Of a DNA stretch of 9,806 nucleotides, positions 1 to 5,516 are shown piece by piece (position 1 is the stretch's first letter; every line of letters starts with the position of its first letter). Source of the DNA: Candidatus Hydrogenedentota bacterium (GTDB lineage Bacteria > Hydrogenedentota > Hydrogenedentia > Hydrogenedentales > SLHB01). Made by a program: the position numbers and the translations under genes. Under the pieces are notes generated by a model that did not search any database, had not been told where the DNA came from, and was given only the letters and a program-made list of their open reading frames with translations. The stretch is taken from NCBI GenBank assembly GCA_007118235.1, contig SKRY01000316.1, positions 1-9,806 of the forward strand, read 5' to 3'.

Positions 1-653
1 GCGTACTTGAAGCGGCTGGCCACCACGCCCCCCACGTCGGAGTCTTGAGTGACGGCGCTTACGATGGTCGTGTCACTGACCGGGGCGAGATTGTCTCCAA
101 AGACCGCGCCCGACAAGATGGCCCCGAACATGAGCACCGGATCGGCCCCCAAGGCCACCCCGGCGGGGAAGAACAGCGCGACGAACGCGATCACCGTCCC
201 ATAGCCGGTGCCAATGCCCGTGGCCAGGAGCGCGGCCAAGACAAAGGTGACGGCGGGAAACAGGGCCGGGCCCACACCCGAAATCTCGGCCAGCCAGCCT
301 AGGCCGTTGACAAAGCCGCCGGCTTGCAGGGTTTGGGCAAACATGCCCGCCCACAACCAAGCCACAATGGCGGTGACGGCCACCTTCTGGGCCATGCCCT
401 CGAAGACGGCGTTGGCGTATTGCGTCCACGGTCCCCGCACGAAAAGCATGCCAATGACCAGACTGATGAGGATGCCCGCGATAAGGCCGGTTGTGTCGCC
501 TATGCGCAGCAGTCCCGTCTGGACAATCGCCCAAAGGATGAACAGTCCAATCGGAATGGCGCTCATGATTCGCCCGCCCCGGAATTCGATGGTGGTGGCG
601 CCGGGAAGCTCGCTCCCGTCTGGTATGGCGGTTTCTGAGTTCACGTTGTTCAT
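1..653 (-). CDS. NhaC-family Na+/H+ antiporter, C-terminus cut off by window edge
   Basis: Inner-membrane carrier, most likely exchanging Na+ for H+, or a related NhaC-type substrate exchanger. I translated the minus strand from the ATG at 653; 217 residues are visible and the frame is open to the window edge. A hydrophilic N-terminus (1-30) is followed by hydrophobic segments near 31-50, 54-72, 90-110, 128-145 and 150-168. The motif GDNLAPVSDTTIVSA (186-200) closely matches the NhaC-family signature GDxxSPxSDTT, and the glycine-rich GIGTGYGT (146-153) fits the preceding helix. A good ribosome site, AGGAG (659-663 on this strand), lies 5 bases before the ATG, which supports this start over the internal Met30. 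The gene is transcribed away from the 913 gene. Substrate cannot be told from this part; malate/lactate-type NhaC relatives remain possible. Confidence 0.85.
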   Translation of the reverse strand, partial: MNNVNSETAIPDGSELPGATTIEFRGGRIMSAIPIGLFILWAIVQTGLLRIGDTTGLIAGILISLVIGMLFVRGPWTQYANAVFEGMAQKVAVTAIVAWLWAGMFAQTLQAGGFVNGLGWLAEISGVGPALFPAVTFVLAALLATGIGTGYGTVIAFVALFFPAGVALGADPVLMFGAILSGAVFGDNLAPVSDTTIVSAVTQDSDVGGVVASRFKY

Positions 654-783
654 TGCTTCTCCTCTTGAATGAAGGCCGTGGTAACCTGGAAGGTAATGCC
701 CCTACAATGGCCGCCTGGCAAGCGTTGCGCCGCCGCGCCGTTGACTCCCCATGTCCGCATCTCGCCAGTCTTGCCCGGCAATC

Positions 784-830
784 CAGCCGGAACCCCGAAA
801 CCGGCGGGAATCCCGCCGGGGATGCGGCTG
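784..830. other. Strong nested hairpin in the divergent intergenic region
   Basis: The 259-base region between the divergent genes (654-912) holds a perfect 8-bp inverted repeat, CCGGCGGG (801-808) and CCCGCCGG (812-819), with a 3-base loop. An outer 6-bp pair, CAGCCG (784-789) with CGGCTG (825-830), encloses it. GCCGG (786-790) can compete for the same 801-805 bases. No T-run follows on either strand, so it does not look like an intrinsic terminator, and two genes diverging from here would not need one. It may be a dispersed palindromic element or a protein-binding or RNA structure; the function is unknown. Confidence 0.5.
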
Positions 831-875
831 TTCCAGTAGATGAGTCCATGCGTCCCGTCGCAGTGGAGACCTATC

Positions 876-905
876 TTGTCATTGAGGTTCAAGGAGCTTT
901 ATACT
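876..905 (+). promoter_or_regulatory. Sigma70-type promoter for the 913 gene
   Basis: TTGTCA (876-881) and TATACT (900-905) are separated by 18 bases; each matches its consensus at five of six positions. Transcription would be expected to start near 911-913, on or next to the ATG at 913. The mRNA would then have essentially no leader. The only Shine-Dalgarno-like string, AAGGAG (891-896), is 16 bases from the ATG and overlaps the promoter spacer, so it would not be transcribed from this start. Confidence 0.6.
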
Positions 906-912
906 ATCACTC

Positions 913-1491
913 ATGAACGCTATCTGCATAGCTATCCTACTAGCCGCGGGCGCGGCGGCGGACGAGTCCCGTGAAACATACATTGTTACCCTCACCAATA
1001 GCAATGTCTACTATGGGTTCATCGAACACACCGATGAAAGACTCATCCGTCTTGAACTGGACCGGCCCTGGGATCCGGGCCGAATTCGAACCATCAACCG
1101 CGACCGGATCATTTCGATTGATCCGGAATCACAACGTGCGCGGGAACGGCGCATTCGCGAGGGCTGGGAAGGACTCGGGCGGGTGCAAACCGAGACGGCC
1201 GAAGGGAGGCAGTGGCTCCCTCGGGACGAGGTGCGCTTTGCCGAGCGCGCCCGTGAAATGGCGTTGGCGGAACGCGGCGTCCTGCGGGGCGCGCCCGCGG
1301 ACGTGACGGCGCTCGGCTTTCCCGAATTGGAGCTAGACGAGGCGGAACCCGCCCCGGAGATCCGCGAGGAAGAGACCAATTTCACGCAAGAGATGGCGGT
1401 TTTGGCAAACCTCTGGGGGTTGCACGCAGCCATCGTTGTTGGCGGTCTCGTGGCCGTGACGCTGATCACCCGGTTCATGATTTTGCGGTGA
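913..1491 (+). CDS. Small envelope protein with signal peptide and C-terminal membrane anchor, function unknown
   Basis: I do not recognise this 192-residue protein. Residues 1-16 form a short signal peptide (hydrophobic stretch ending AGAAA before DES), so it is probably exported. Residues 23-70 read as alternating beta strands (TYIVTLTNS, YYGFIEH, LIRLEL, IRTINRDRIISID), resembling a small SH3/Sm-like barrel of the kind found in proteins of the form 'xxGxixxxxxxxixl'. A charged Arg/Glu-rich helical middle (72-125) and an acidic linker (138-157) follow, then one transmembrane helix near 169-191 with a short basic end. The exported bulk would thus be tethered by the C-terminal helix. The ATG is the first usable start, since an in-frame stop lies at 883-885. 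The stop overlaps the GTG of the next gene by 4 bases, which implies translational coupling. The function is not inferable from the sequence. Confidence 0.8.
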   Translation: MNAICIAILLAAGAAADESRETYIVTLTNSNVYYGFIEHTDERLIRLELDRPWDPGRIRTINRDRIISIDPESQRARERRIREGWEGLGRVQTETAEGRQWLPRDEVRFAERAREMALAERGVLRGAPADVTALGFPELELDEAEPAPEIREEETNFTQEMAVLANLWGLHAAIVVGGLVAVTLITRFMILR

Positions 1492-2252
1492 GCAGCGCTG
1501 GGAACAACACGCGGATGATGGATCTGCCGGGGCCGGTGGACGCCGTGTTCTTTGACGCCGGGCACACGTTGGTCTATGTGTATCCGTCGGTCGGTTCCGT
1601 TTACGCCCAGATAGCCCAGGCCCACGGCGTGGAAGCGGATCCACGGATACTGCAAGAGGCGTTTCGCGCCCAATGGCGGCTCGCGGCTGAAGCGCGTCCC
1701 ACGGAACCGCCTTTCGCCTCGGACTTCGCATCCGAGGACACCGAACGGGCGTGGTGGCGTGACATGGTCCAGAAGGTGTTCGCCGCCCATCCGGGACTTG
1801 AAAGCTTCGGGGATCGATTTGACGCATTCTTCGATGAACTGCACCAGCACTTCGCGGCCCCGGATGCATGGCGGGTGTATGACGATGTGGCGCCTACCCT
1901 TGAGCGCTTGAATGCGGCTGGCCTCCCCTGCGCGGTAGTCTCGAACTGGGACTCGCGCTTGCCTGCCCTGCTCGAACGATTAGGACTACTCCATTACTTC
2001 GCCCTTGTCATCACCTCCGCCCAAACTGGGTGCGGCAAACCCGATCCCCGTATTTTCGAGGCGGCCCTGGCCCGCCTGAACGCGGCGCCCGAACGGACCG
2101 TGCATATCGGGGACTCGCCCGTGGATGACGCCGCGGGCGCTTGCGCCGCTGGACTGCGTCCGCTCCTCATTGATCGCCAAGAACAATACACCGGCGGCTA
2201 TCCCCGCCTTACCGCCCTTACCGAGCTTCTCCCCCTGCTCGGCCTGGAGTGA
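1488..2252 (+). CDS. HAD-superfamily hydrolase (REG-2/HDHD3-like)
   Basis: Haloacid dehalogenase-fold hydrolase of 254 residues, cytoplasmic, probably acting on a small phosphorylated metabolite that cannot be named. Motif I is FFDAGHTL, with nucleophile Asp23. Motif II is VVSNWDSRL (Ser152), motif III is the Lys of GKPDP (Lys184), and motif IV is HIGDSPVDDA (Asp209, Asp213/214). A helical cap occupies roughly 30-135. The usual second Asp of DxD in motif I is Gly25; REG-2-type HADs also lack it, with a hydrophobic residue there (DAVGT). Motif IV and the cap type fit the HDHD3/REG-2 or L-2-haloacid dehalogenase side of the family. The GTG at 1488 overlaps the upstream stop (GTGA). Starting instead at ATG 1515 or 1518 would remove only a non-conserved 9-10 residue leader and is equally plausible; neither has a strong ribosome site. 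Confidence 0.85.
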   Translation: MSSAGNNTRMMDLPGPVDAVFFDAGHTLVYVYPSVGSVYAQIAQAHGVEADPRILQEAFRAQWRLAAEARPTEPPFASDFASEDTERAWWRDMVQKVFAAHPGLESFGDRFDAFFDELHQHFAAPDAWRVYDDVAPTLERLNAAGLPCAVVSNWDSRLPALLERLGLLHYFALVITSAQTGCGKPDPRIFEAALARLNAAPERTVHIGDSPVDDAAGACAAGLRPLLIDRQEQYTGGYPRLTALTELLPLLGLE

Positions 2253-2337
2253 AAGCGGTTCGTGTCGCGCCAAGGCGGTAGGCAGCGCGGTAAAGCTTCG
2301 CCCGAACGGACCTTGAATGTGGACCGTGATTCGCGGC

Positions 2338-2367
2338 TTGATCCCAACCGGAATTGATTGCTATACT
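2338..2367 (+). promoter_or_regulatory. Sigma70-type promoter for tRNA-Gln and probably prs
   Basis: TTGATC (2338-2343), 18 bases, then TATACT (2362-2367). Transcription should begin near 2373-2375, giving about 99 bases of leader before the tRNA at 2473. No terminator separates the tRNA from prs 37 bases downstream, so one transcript could carry both. The 85 bases between the end of the HAD gene (2252) and this promoter show nothing else convincing. Confidence 0.55.
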
Positions 2368-2371
2368 GCAC

Positions 2372-2457
2372 GCGCTTGGCCGGTGTTGTGCGTCTTTCGG
2401 GCCGAGTAAGCTTCCCGTAACGCTCAAAACAATACGCGCTTGCCTCGCGCCAAGCGC
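2372..2457 (+). promoter_or_regulatory. Leader with two mutually exclusive pairings upstream of tRNA-Gln
   Basis: GCCAAGCGC (2449-2457) is perfectly complementary over 9 bases to GCGCTTGGC (2372-2380), at the expected 5' end of the transcript. Its last 7 bases, CAAGCGC (2451-2457), also pair with GCGCTTG (2436-2442) in a local hairpin with an 8-base loop. The two structures cannot coexist. This may simply help tRNA processing, or may be a switch; there is no T-run after either hairpin. It matches no riboswitch class that I recognise. Confidence 0.3.
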
Positions 2458-2472
2458 TGTGAGTTTACTAGT

Positions 2473-2547
2473 TGGGGCGTAGCCAAGTGGTAAGGCACCG
2501 GGTTTTGGTCCCGGCATGCGTAGGTTCGAATCCTGCCGCCCCAGCCA
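2473..2547 (+). tRNA. tRNA-Gln (anticodon UUG)
   Basis: A complete cloverleaf can be read. The acceptor stem pairs TGGGGCG (2473-2479) with CGCCCCA (2537-2543), discriminator G2544, and CCA (2545-2547) is encoded in the gene. The anticodon stem CCGGG/CCCGG (2498-2502/2510-2514) carries the loop TTTTGGT with anticodon TTG at 2505-2507. The T arm GTAGG/CCTGC (2520-2524/2532-2536) carries loop TTCGAAT and one G-U pair. The weak first T-A pair of the acceptor stem is typical of bacterial glutamine tRNAs. The anticodon reads CAA, and CAG by wobble. It lies 37 bases upstream of prs in the same direction. Confidence 0.97.
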
Positions 2548-2584
2548 TTTCTTTATCTAACCGAAGGGTTCAGCACGCATCACC

Positions 2585-3541
2585 GTGGCCTACACTAAAG
2601 AAATGAAGATTTTTTCCGGACGAGCTTCGGTTGCGTTGGCGAAAGGCATTTGCGCTCACTTGGGCGTGCCGTTGGGCGAGGCATACGTGGGCGCGTTCAG
2701 CGATGGGGAAACGCGAGTCCAGATCGGCGAGAACATCCGGGGACGGGATGTGTTCATCGTCAACAGCACGTCGCCGCCGGTCAATGACCATCTGTTTGAG
2801 CTGCTTACGCTTATCGACGCCGCGCGGCGCGCCTCGGCGGACCGCGTCACGGCGGTTTTGCCCTACTTTGGGTATGCCCGCCAGGATCGCAAGGACAAGC
2901 CTCGCGTTTCCATCACGGCGAAGCTGGTGTCGAATTTGCTCGTGGCCGCTGGAGCGAACCGCGTGTTAACGTTGGACTTGCATTGCGGCCAGATCCAGGG
3001 GTTCTTCGACATCCCCGTGGATCACCTCAACAGCGAGAAGACCTTCGTCGATCACCTGTTGAAACGTGAAGGCAAACGGCCGGAAAACATGGTCGTGGTC
3101 TCGCCCGACACGGGCAGCGTGAAGCGGGCTCGCGAGGTGGCCAACCGGCTTGAGGCGCCGCTGGCGATCGTGGACAAGCGGCGGCCCAAGGAGAACGAAT
3201 CGGTGGTCATGAACGTCATCGGCGATGTGCGGGGCCGGCACGCCATGATCTTCGACGATCTCATCGATACAGGGGGCACGCTTGTGCGGGCCGCGAACGC
3301 GTTGAAGGAAGAAGGCGCGCTGGATGTCATGGCCTGCGCCACCCACGCGGTGCTCAGCGGGGACGCGGTGGAGCGCATCAACGACTCGGACTTGAATGAA
3401 GTCCTGTTTGGCGACAGCATTCCGCTGACCCCAGAGGCCGCGGCAAGCCCGAAGATCCGGGTGTTGCCTTTCGCGCCGCTCATCGGCGAAGCGATCCGGC
3501 GCATCCATGAAGAAGAGTCCATCAGTATATTGTTCAAATAG
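2585..3541 (+). CDS. prs: Ribose-phosphate pyrophosphokinase (PRPP synthase)
   Basis: Makes phosphoribosyl pyrophosphate from ribose 5-phosphate and ATP, feeding purine, pyrimidine, histidine, tryptophan and NAD synthesis in the cytoplasm. The 318 residues match the class I enzyme end to end (about 315 in Escherichia coli). The ATP-site segment is YFGYARQDR (94-102), and DLHCGQIQGFFD (131-142) carries the conserved His133. The flexible catalytic loop is DKRRPKEN (197-204), and the PRPP loop is DDLIDTGGT (224-232). The C-terminus EESISILF matches the family. I list the GTG at 2585, but ATG 2603 (MKIFSG) would also give a full-length enzyme; neither has a clear ribosome site, and an AAGGG at 2564-2568 is too distant. 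A terminator-like hairpin follows 12 bases after the stop, ahead of rplY. Confidence 0.97.
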   Translation: MAYTKEMKIFSGRASVALAKGICAHLGVPLGEAYVGAFSDGETRVQIGENIRGRDVFIVNSTSPPVNDHLFELLTLIDAARRASADRVTAVLPYFGYARQDRKDKPRVSITAKLVSNLLVAAGANRVLTLDLHCGQIQGFFDIPVDHLNSEKTFVDHLLKREGKRPENMVVVSPDTGSVKRAREVANRLEAPLAIVDKRRPKENESVVMNVIGDVRGRHAMIFDDLIDTGGTLVRAANALKEEGALDVMACATHAVLSGDAVERINDSDLNEVLFGDSIPLTPEAAASPKIRVLPFAPLIGEAIRRIHEEESISILFK

Positions 3542-3553
3542 AAGCGTGGTATG

Positions 3554-3574
3554 AGCGGCTTTTGGCCGCTTTTT
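3554..3574 (+). terminator. Intrinsic terminator or attenuator after prs
   Basis: AGCGGC (3554-3559) pairs with GCCGCT (3565-3570) across the 5-base loop TTTTG, followed by a run ending in four more T (3571-3574). This is a compact GC-rich stem plus U-tract right after the prs stop. No good promoter is visible between it and rplY at 3634, so partial read-through is likely and the hairpin may set the prs to rplY ratio rather than fully stop transcription. Confidence 0.7.
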
Positions 3575-3633
3575 GGCGTGGGACGCGGCAAGGCGCGCGC
3601 GTCCGCTCACTGTCGTTTTGGAGGCAATCCCCC

Positions 3634-4287
3634 ATGGAACTGCAAACACTGGACGCACTGGTGCGCACGAACCGTAAGAAAGGCGCGGCCCGCAAGGAAC
3701 GGGCCGCGGGCCGCATCCCGGGCGTTGTTTACGGCGAAGGCCAGGAAGCCGTCAGCATCTCGCTGGATGGGCGTGAATTCGTCCGCTTGCTCCACGGAGC
3801 GGGCGGCGAACACGCGGTGGTCGAGCTGAAGATGGAAAACGCCCCGGATAAGGGCGGCCCGGCCATGTTGCGCGACGTTCAGCATCACCCCGTCCGGGAC
3901 GATGTGCTGCACGTTGATTTCCAACGCATCCGCTTGGACCGCAAGATCGTGACCTACGTGGCTATACACTTGGAAGGCAAGGCCAAGGGGCTCACGGAGG
4001 GAGGCGTGCTCGACTATCAGCTGCGCGAGGTCGAGGTGGAATGTCTTCCCGCGGACGTGCCGGAGTATCTGGAACTCGACATTACCGAATTGGAAATTGG
4101 GCACAGTCTGCACGTCTCTGATCTCAAGGCGCCCAATAATGTGACCCTCATCACCGAGCCCGACCGGGCCGTGGTGACGATGCTGGCGCCGCGCGTGACC
4201 GTTGAGGAAGAAGAGGGCGAGGAAGAAGGACCCGCCGAGCCTGAAGTCGTCGGAGAAGAGAGCGGCGAAGGCGAGGAAGAGGGATAA
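3634..4287 (+). CDS. rplY: 50S ribosomal protein bL25, CTC/TL5 long form
   Basis: Binds 5S rRNA in the large ribosomal subunit. The 217 residues comprise an N-terminal L25 domain (1-97), with RIPGVVYG (27-34) and the stretch HHPVRDDVLHVDF (84-96), and a C-terminal beta domain (about 100-187) with EVECLPADVPEYLELDI (133-149). This is the two-domain CTC/TL5 architecture, unlike the single-domain 94-residue Escherichia coli protein. The last 28 residues are almost only Glu, Gly and Pro, an acidic disordered tail seen in many long L25 proteins. The ATG at 3634 has GGAGG (3620-3624) 9 bases upstream and starts exactly where the family aligns; the frame is open farther upstream but overlaps the terminator there. 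The order prs-rplY-pth is widely conserved. Confidence 0.95.
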   Translation: MELQTLDALVRTNRKKGAARKERAAGRIPGVVYGEGQEAVSISLDGREFVRLLHGAGGEHAVVELKMENAPDKGGPAMLRDVQHHPVRDDVLHVDFQRIRLDRKIVTYVAIHLEGKAKGLTEGGVLDYQLREVEVECLPADVPEYLELDITELEIGHSLHVSDLKAPNNVTLITEPDRAVVTMLAPRVTVEEEEGEEEGPAEPEVVGEESGEGEEEG

Positions 4288-4319
4288 GGCTCTCGAGGCT
4301 TTTTGCGCGGGGTTCCACC

Positions 4320-4886
4320 GTGAAGGTTATTGCCGGGTTGGGAAACCCTGGTCCGCGCTACCGGAACACACGGCATAACGCGGGCTTCCTCGTTGTGGAC
4401 GAACTCGCCCGCCGTTTGGGAGTCAGCCTGGACCGGGAGAAGCATCAGGCCGTGCTCGCGGAGGTCTCCCGTGGGGCGGAGCGGGTCGTGTTGATGAAGC
4501 CGCTTACCTACATGAACCGCAGCGGCCAGGCGGTCGCGCCGTTCCTCCGCAATGCCCCCAATGGTCCGGGCGATTTGCTCGTGGTGGTGGACGACGCGGA
4601 CTTGCCCCTTGGCCGGCTGCGGCTGCGGCTCAAGGGGAGCGCCGGCGGCCACAACGGGTTGAAATCCATTATTGAGCACGTGGGCTCTCAAGAATTCGCC
4701 CGGCTGCGCATAGGCGTGGGTAAGGAAAAGAACTCATCCGGCTTGGCCGATCATGTGTTGGCGTCTTTTACCCCTGGGGAGCGCGAAACCCTGGAGCACG
4801 TCTTGAGACGGGCTGCGGACGGCGTGCTGCTCTATCTGGACGAGGGCGCCGAACGCGCCATGAACGAAGTTAATCAGTCGGGGTAA
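4320..4886 (+). CDS. pth: Peptidyl-tRNA hydrolase
   Basis: Releases peptides from peptidyl-tRNAs that drop off stalled ribosomes, recycling tRNA; an essential cytoplasmic enzyme in most bacteria. The 188 residues are the usual bacterial Pth length. GLGNPGPRYRNTRHNAGF (6-23) contains Asn9 and the catalytic His19 (His20 in Escherichia coli). TYMNRSG (64-70) contains the substrate-binding Asn66, VDDADLP (90-96) contains the Asp91 that polarises the His, and GGHNGLKS (109-116) contains Asn112. All expected active-site residues are present. The GTG start places KVIAGLGNP at the proper N-terminus, with a modest GCGGGG (4307-4312) ribosome site 7 bases upstream. It lies 32 bases after rplY without a terminator, so the two are probably cotranscribed. 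Confidence 0.96.
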   Translation: MKVIAGLGNPGPRYRNTRHNAGFLVVDELARRLGVSLDREKHQAVLAEVSRGAERVVLMKPLTYMNRSGQAVAPFLRNAPNGPGDLLVVVDDADLPLGRLRLRLKGSAGGHNGLKSIIEHVGSQEFARLRIGVGKEKNSSGLADHVLASFTPGERETLEHVLRRAADGVLLYLDEGAERAMNEVNQSG

Positions 4887-4898
4887 GGGAGCCATTCC

Positions 4899-4939
4899 AT
4901 CGGCCAAGCGGGCGTGGTTCCCGGCGCACCAGGGCCGAT
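4899..4939. other. Stem-loop in the pth-ilvN gap
   Basis: ATCGGCC (4899-4905) and GGCCGAT (4933-4939) form a perfect 7-bp stem around a 27-base loop, which holds a smaller TGGT/ACCA pairing (4915-4918/4928-4931). It sits 12 bases after the pth stop and has no T-run, so it is not a standard terminator. It may protect the pth mRNA end or act in the ilvN leader. A second short GC stem, GCCGC/GCGGC, lies at 4967-4980. No convincing promoter or branched-chain leader peptide is visible in this 123-base gap. Confidence 0.35.
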
Positions 4940-5009
4940 CCCCCGCTTTACACTCACTGTTGGAGCGCCGCGGGCGCGGCAATACTTAGCCAGCTTAGGC
5001 GGAGATACC

Positions 5010-5516
5010 ATGAGGCATACAATCAGCGTCCTCGTTGAAAATCAGTTCGGAGTCTTGTCCCGGGTGGCCGGTCTATTCAGCGCCCGGGGCTACAATATTG
5101 ACAGTCTCTGTGTGGGCGTGACCGAGGACCCAAGCGTCTCCCGGATGACGGTGGTTGCGCGCGGGGACGACCGCGTCCTCGAGCAGATCATCAATCAGCT
5201 CAACAAGCTGGTCAGCACGATCGAGGTGGTGGATCTCACCAAACGGGACTTCGTCGAGCGTGAACTTGTCATGCTCAAGATGGAAGTCACCCCTCAGCAA
5301 CGAACCGAAATCATTGAGATCGCCAATATCTTCCGGGCCAAGGTGGTCGACATGGGCAAGGGCGCCCTTACGGTCGAGGCCACGGGAGCGAGCGACAAGC
5401 TTACCGCATTCATCGACATGATGCGGCCTTTTGGAATACAAGAACTGGTGCGGACGGGCCAGATCGCCATCGCCCGCTCGCCCAAGGAAGAAGGAGCGGA
5501 CAACGGCAATGGCTAA
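5010..5516 (+). CDS. ilvN: Acetolactate synthase small (regulatory) subunit
   Basis: Regulatory subunit of acetohydroxyacid synthase, the first common step of valine, leucine and isoleucine synthesis; it activates the catalytic IlvB-type subunit and confers feedback inhibition by valine. The 168 residues have the IlvH/IlvN layout. An N-terminal ACT domain (about 1-76) begins MRHTISVLVENQFGVLSRV and contains GLFSARGYNIDSL (21-33). The C-terminal domain (about 80-158) contains FRAKVVDMGKGALTVEATG (108-126). Asn11, Gly14 and Asn29, which line the valine site in Escherichia coli IlvH, are all present, so valine feedback is expected. The ATG at 5010 has GGAG (5001-5004) 5 bases upstream. The stop overlaps ilvC by 8 bases. 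No large subunit lies next to it, which is less common than ilvB-ilvN-ilvC. Confidence 0.96.
   Translation: MRHTISVLVENQFGVLSRVAGLFSARGYNIDSLCVGVTEDPSVSRMTVVARGDDRVLEQIINQLNKLVSTIEVVDLTKRDFVERELVMLKMEVTPQQRTEIIEIANIFRAKVVDMGKGALTVEATGASDKLTAFIDMMRPFGIQELVRTGQIAIARSPKEEGADNGNG

Noticed and set aside
73..849. 258-codon minus-strand open frame overlapping the antiporter
   Set aside because: It is a different frame from the clear NhaC-like translation of the same strand, its product is Arg/His-rich low-quality sequence, and it runs through the divergent intergenic region.
650..892. 80-codon minus-strand frame from a TTG, ending at the antiporter start
   Set aside because: No ribosome site, a weak start codon, overlap with the promoter of the 913 gene, and no recognisable family. 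Kept only as part of a finding.
1011..1850. Long minus-strand frames opposite the envelope protein and HAD gene
   Set aside because: Shadow frames produced by high GC: Arg/Ser/Pro-rich, overlapping two genes with clear features.
2440..2469. Second promoter-like pair TTGCCT-18-TTTACT just before the tRNA
   Set aside because: Its start site would fall inside the tRNA acceptor stem, so it could not make a functional tRNA.
4268..4305. Terminator between rplY and pth (CTCGAG then TTTTT)
   Set aside because: CTCGAG is only a 6-base palindrome without a usable loop, so no stable hairpin precedes the T-run.
4887..5009. Branched-chain attenuator leader peptide ahead of ilvN
   Set aside because: No short frame with runs of Ile, Val or Leu and no terminator hairpin with a T-run; the open frame extending upstream of ilvN has none either.
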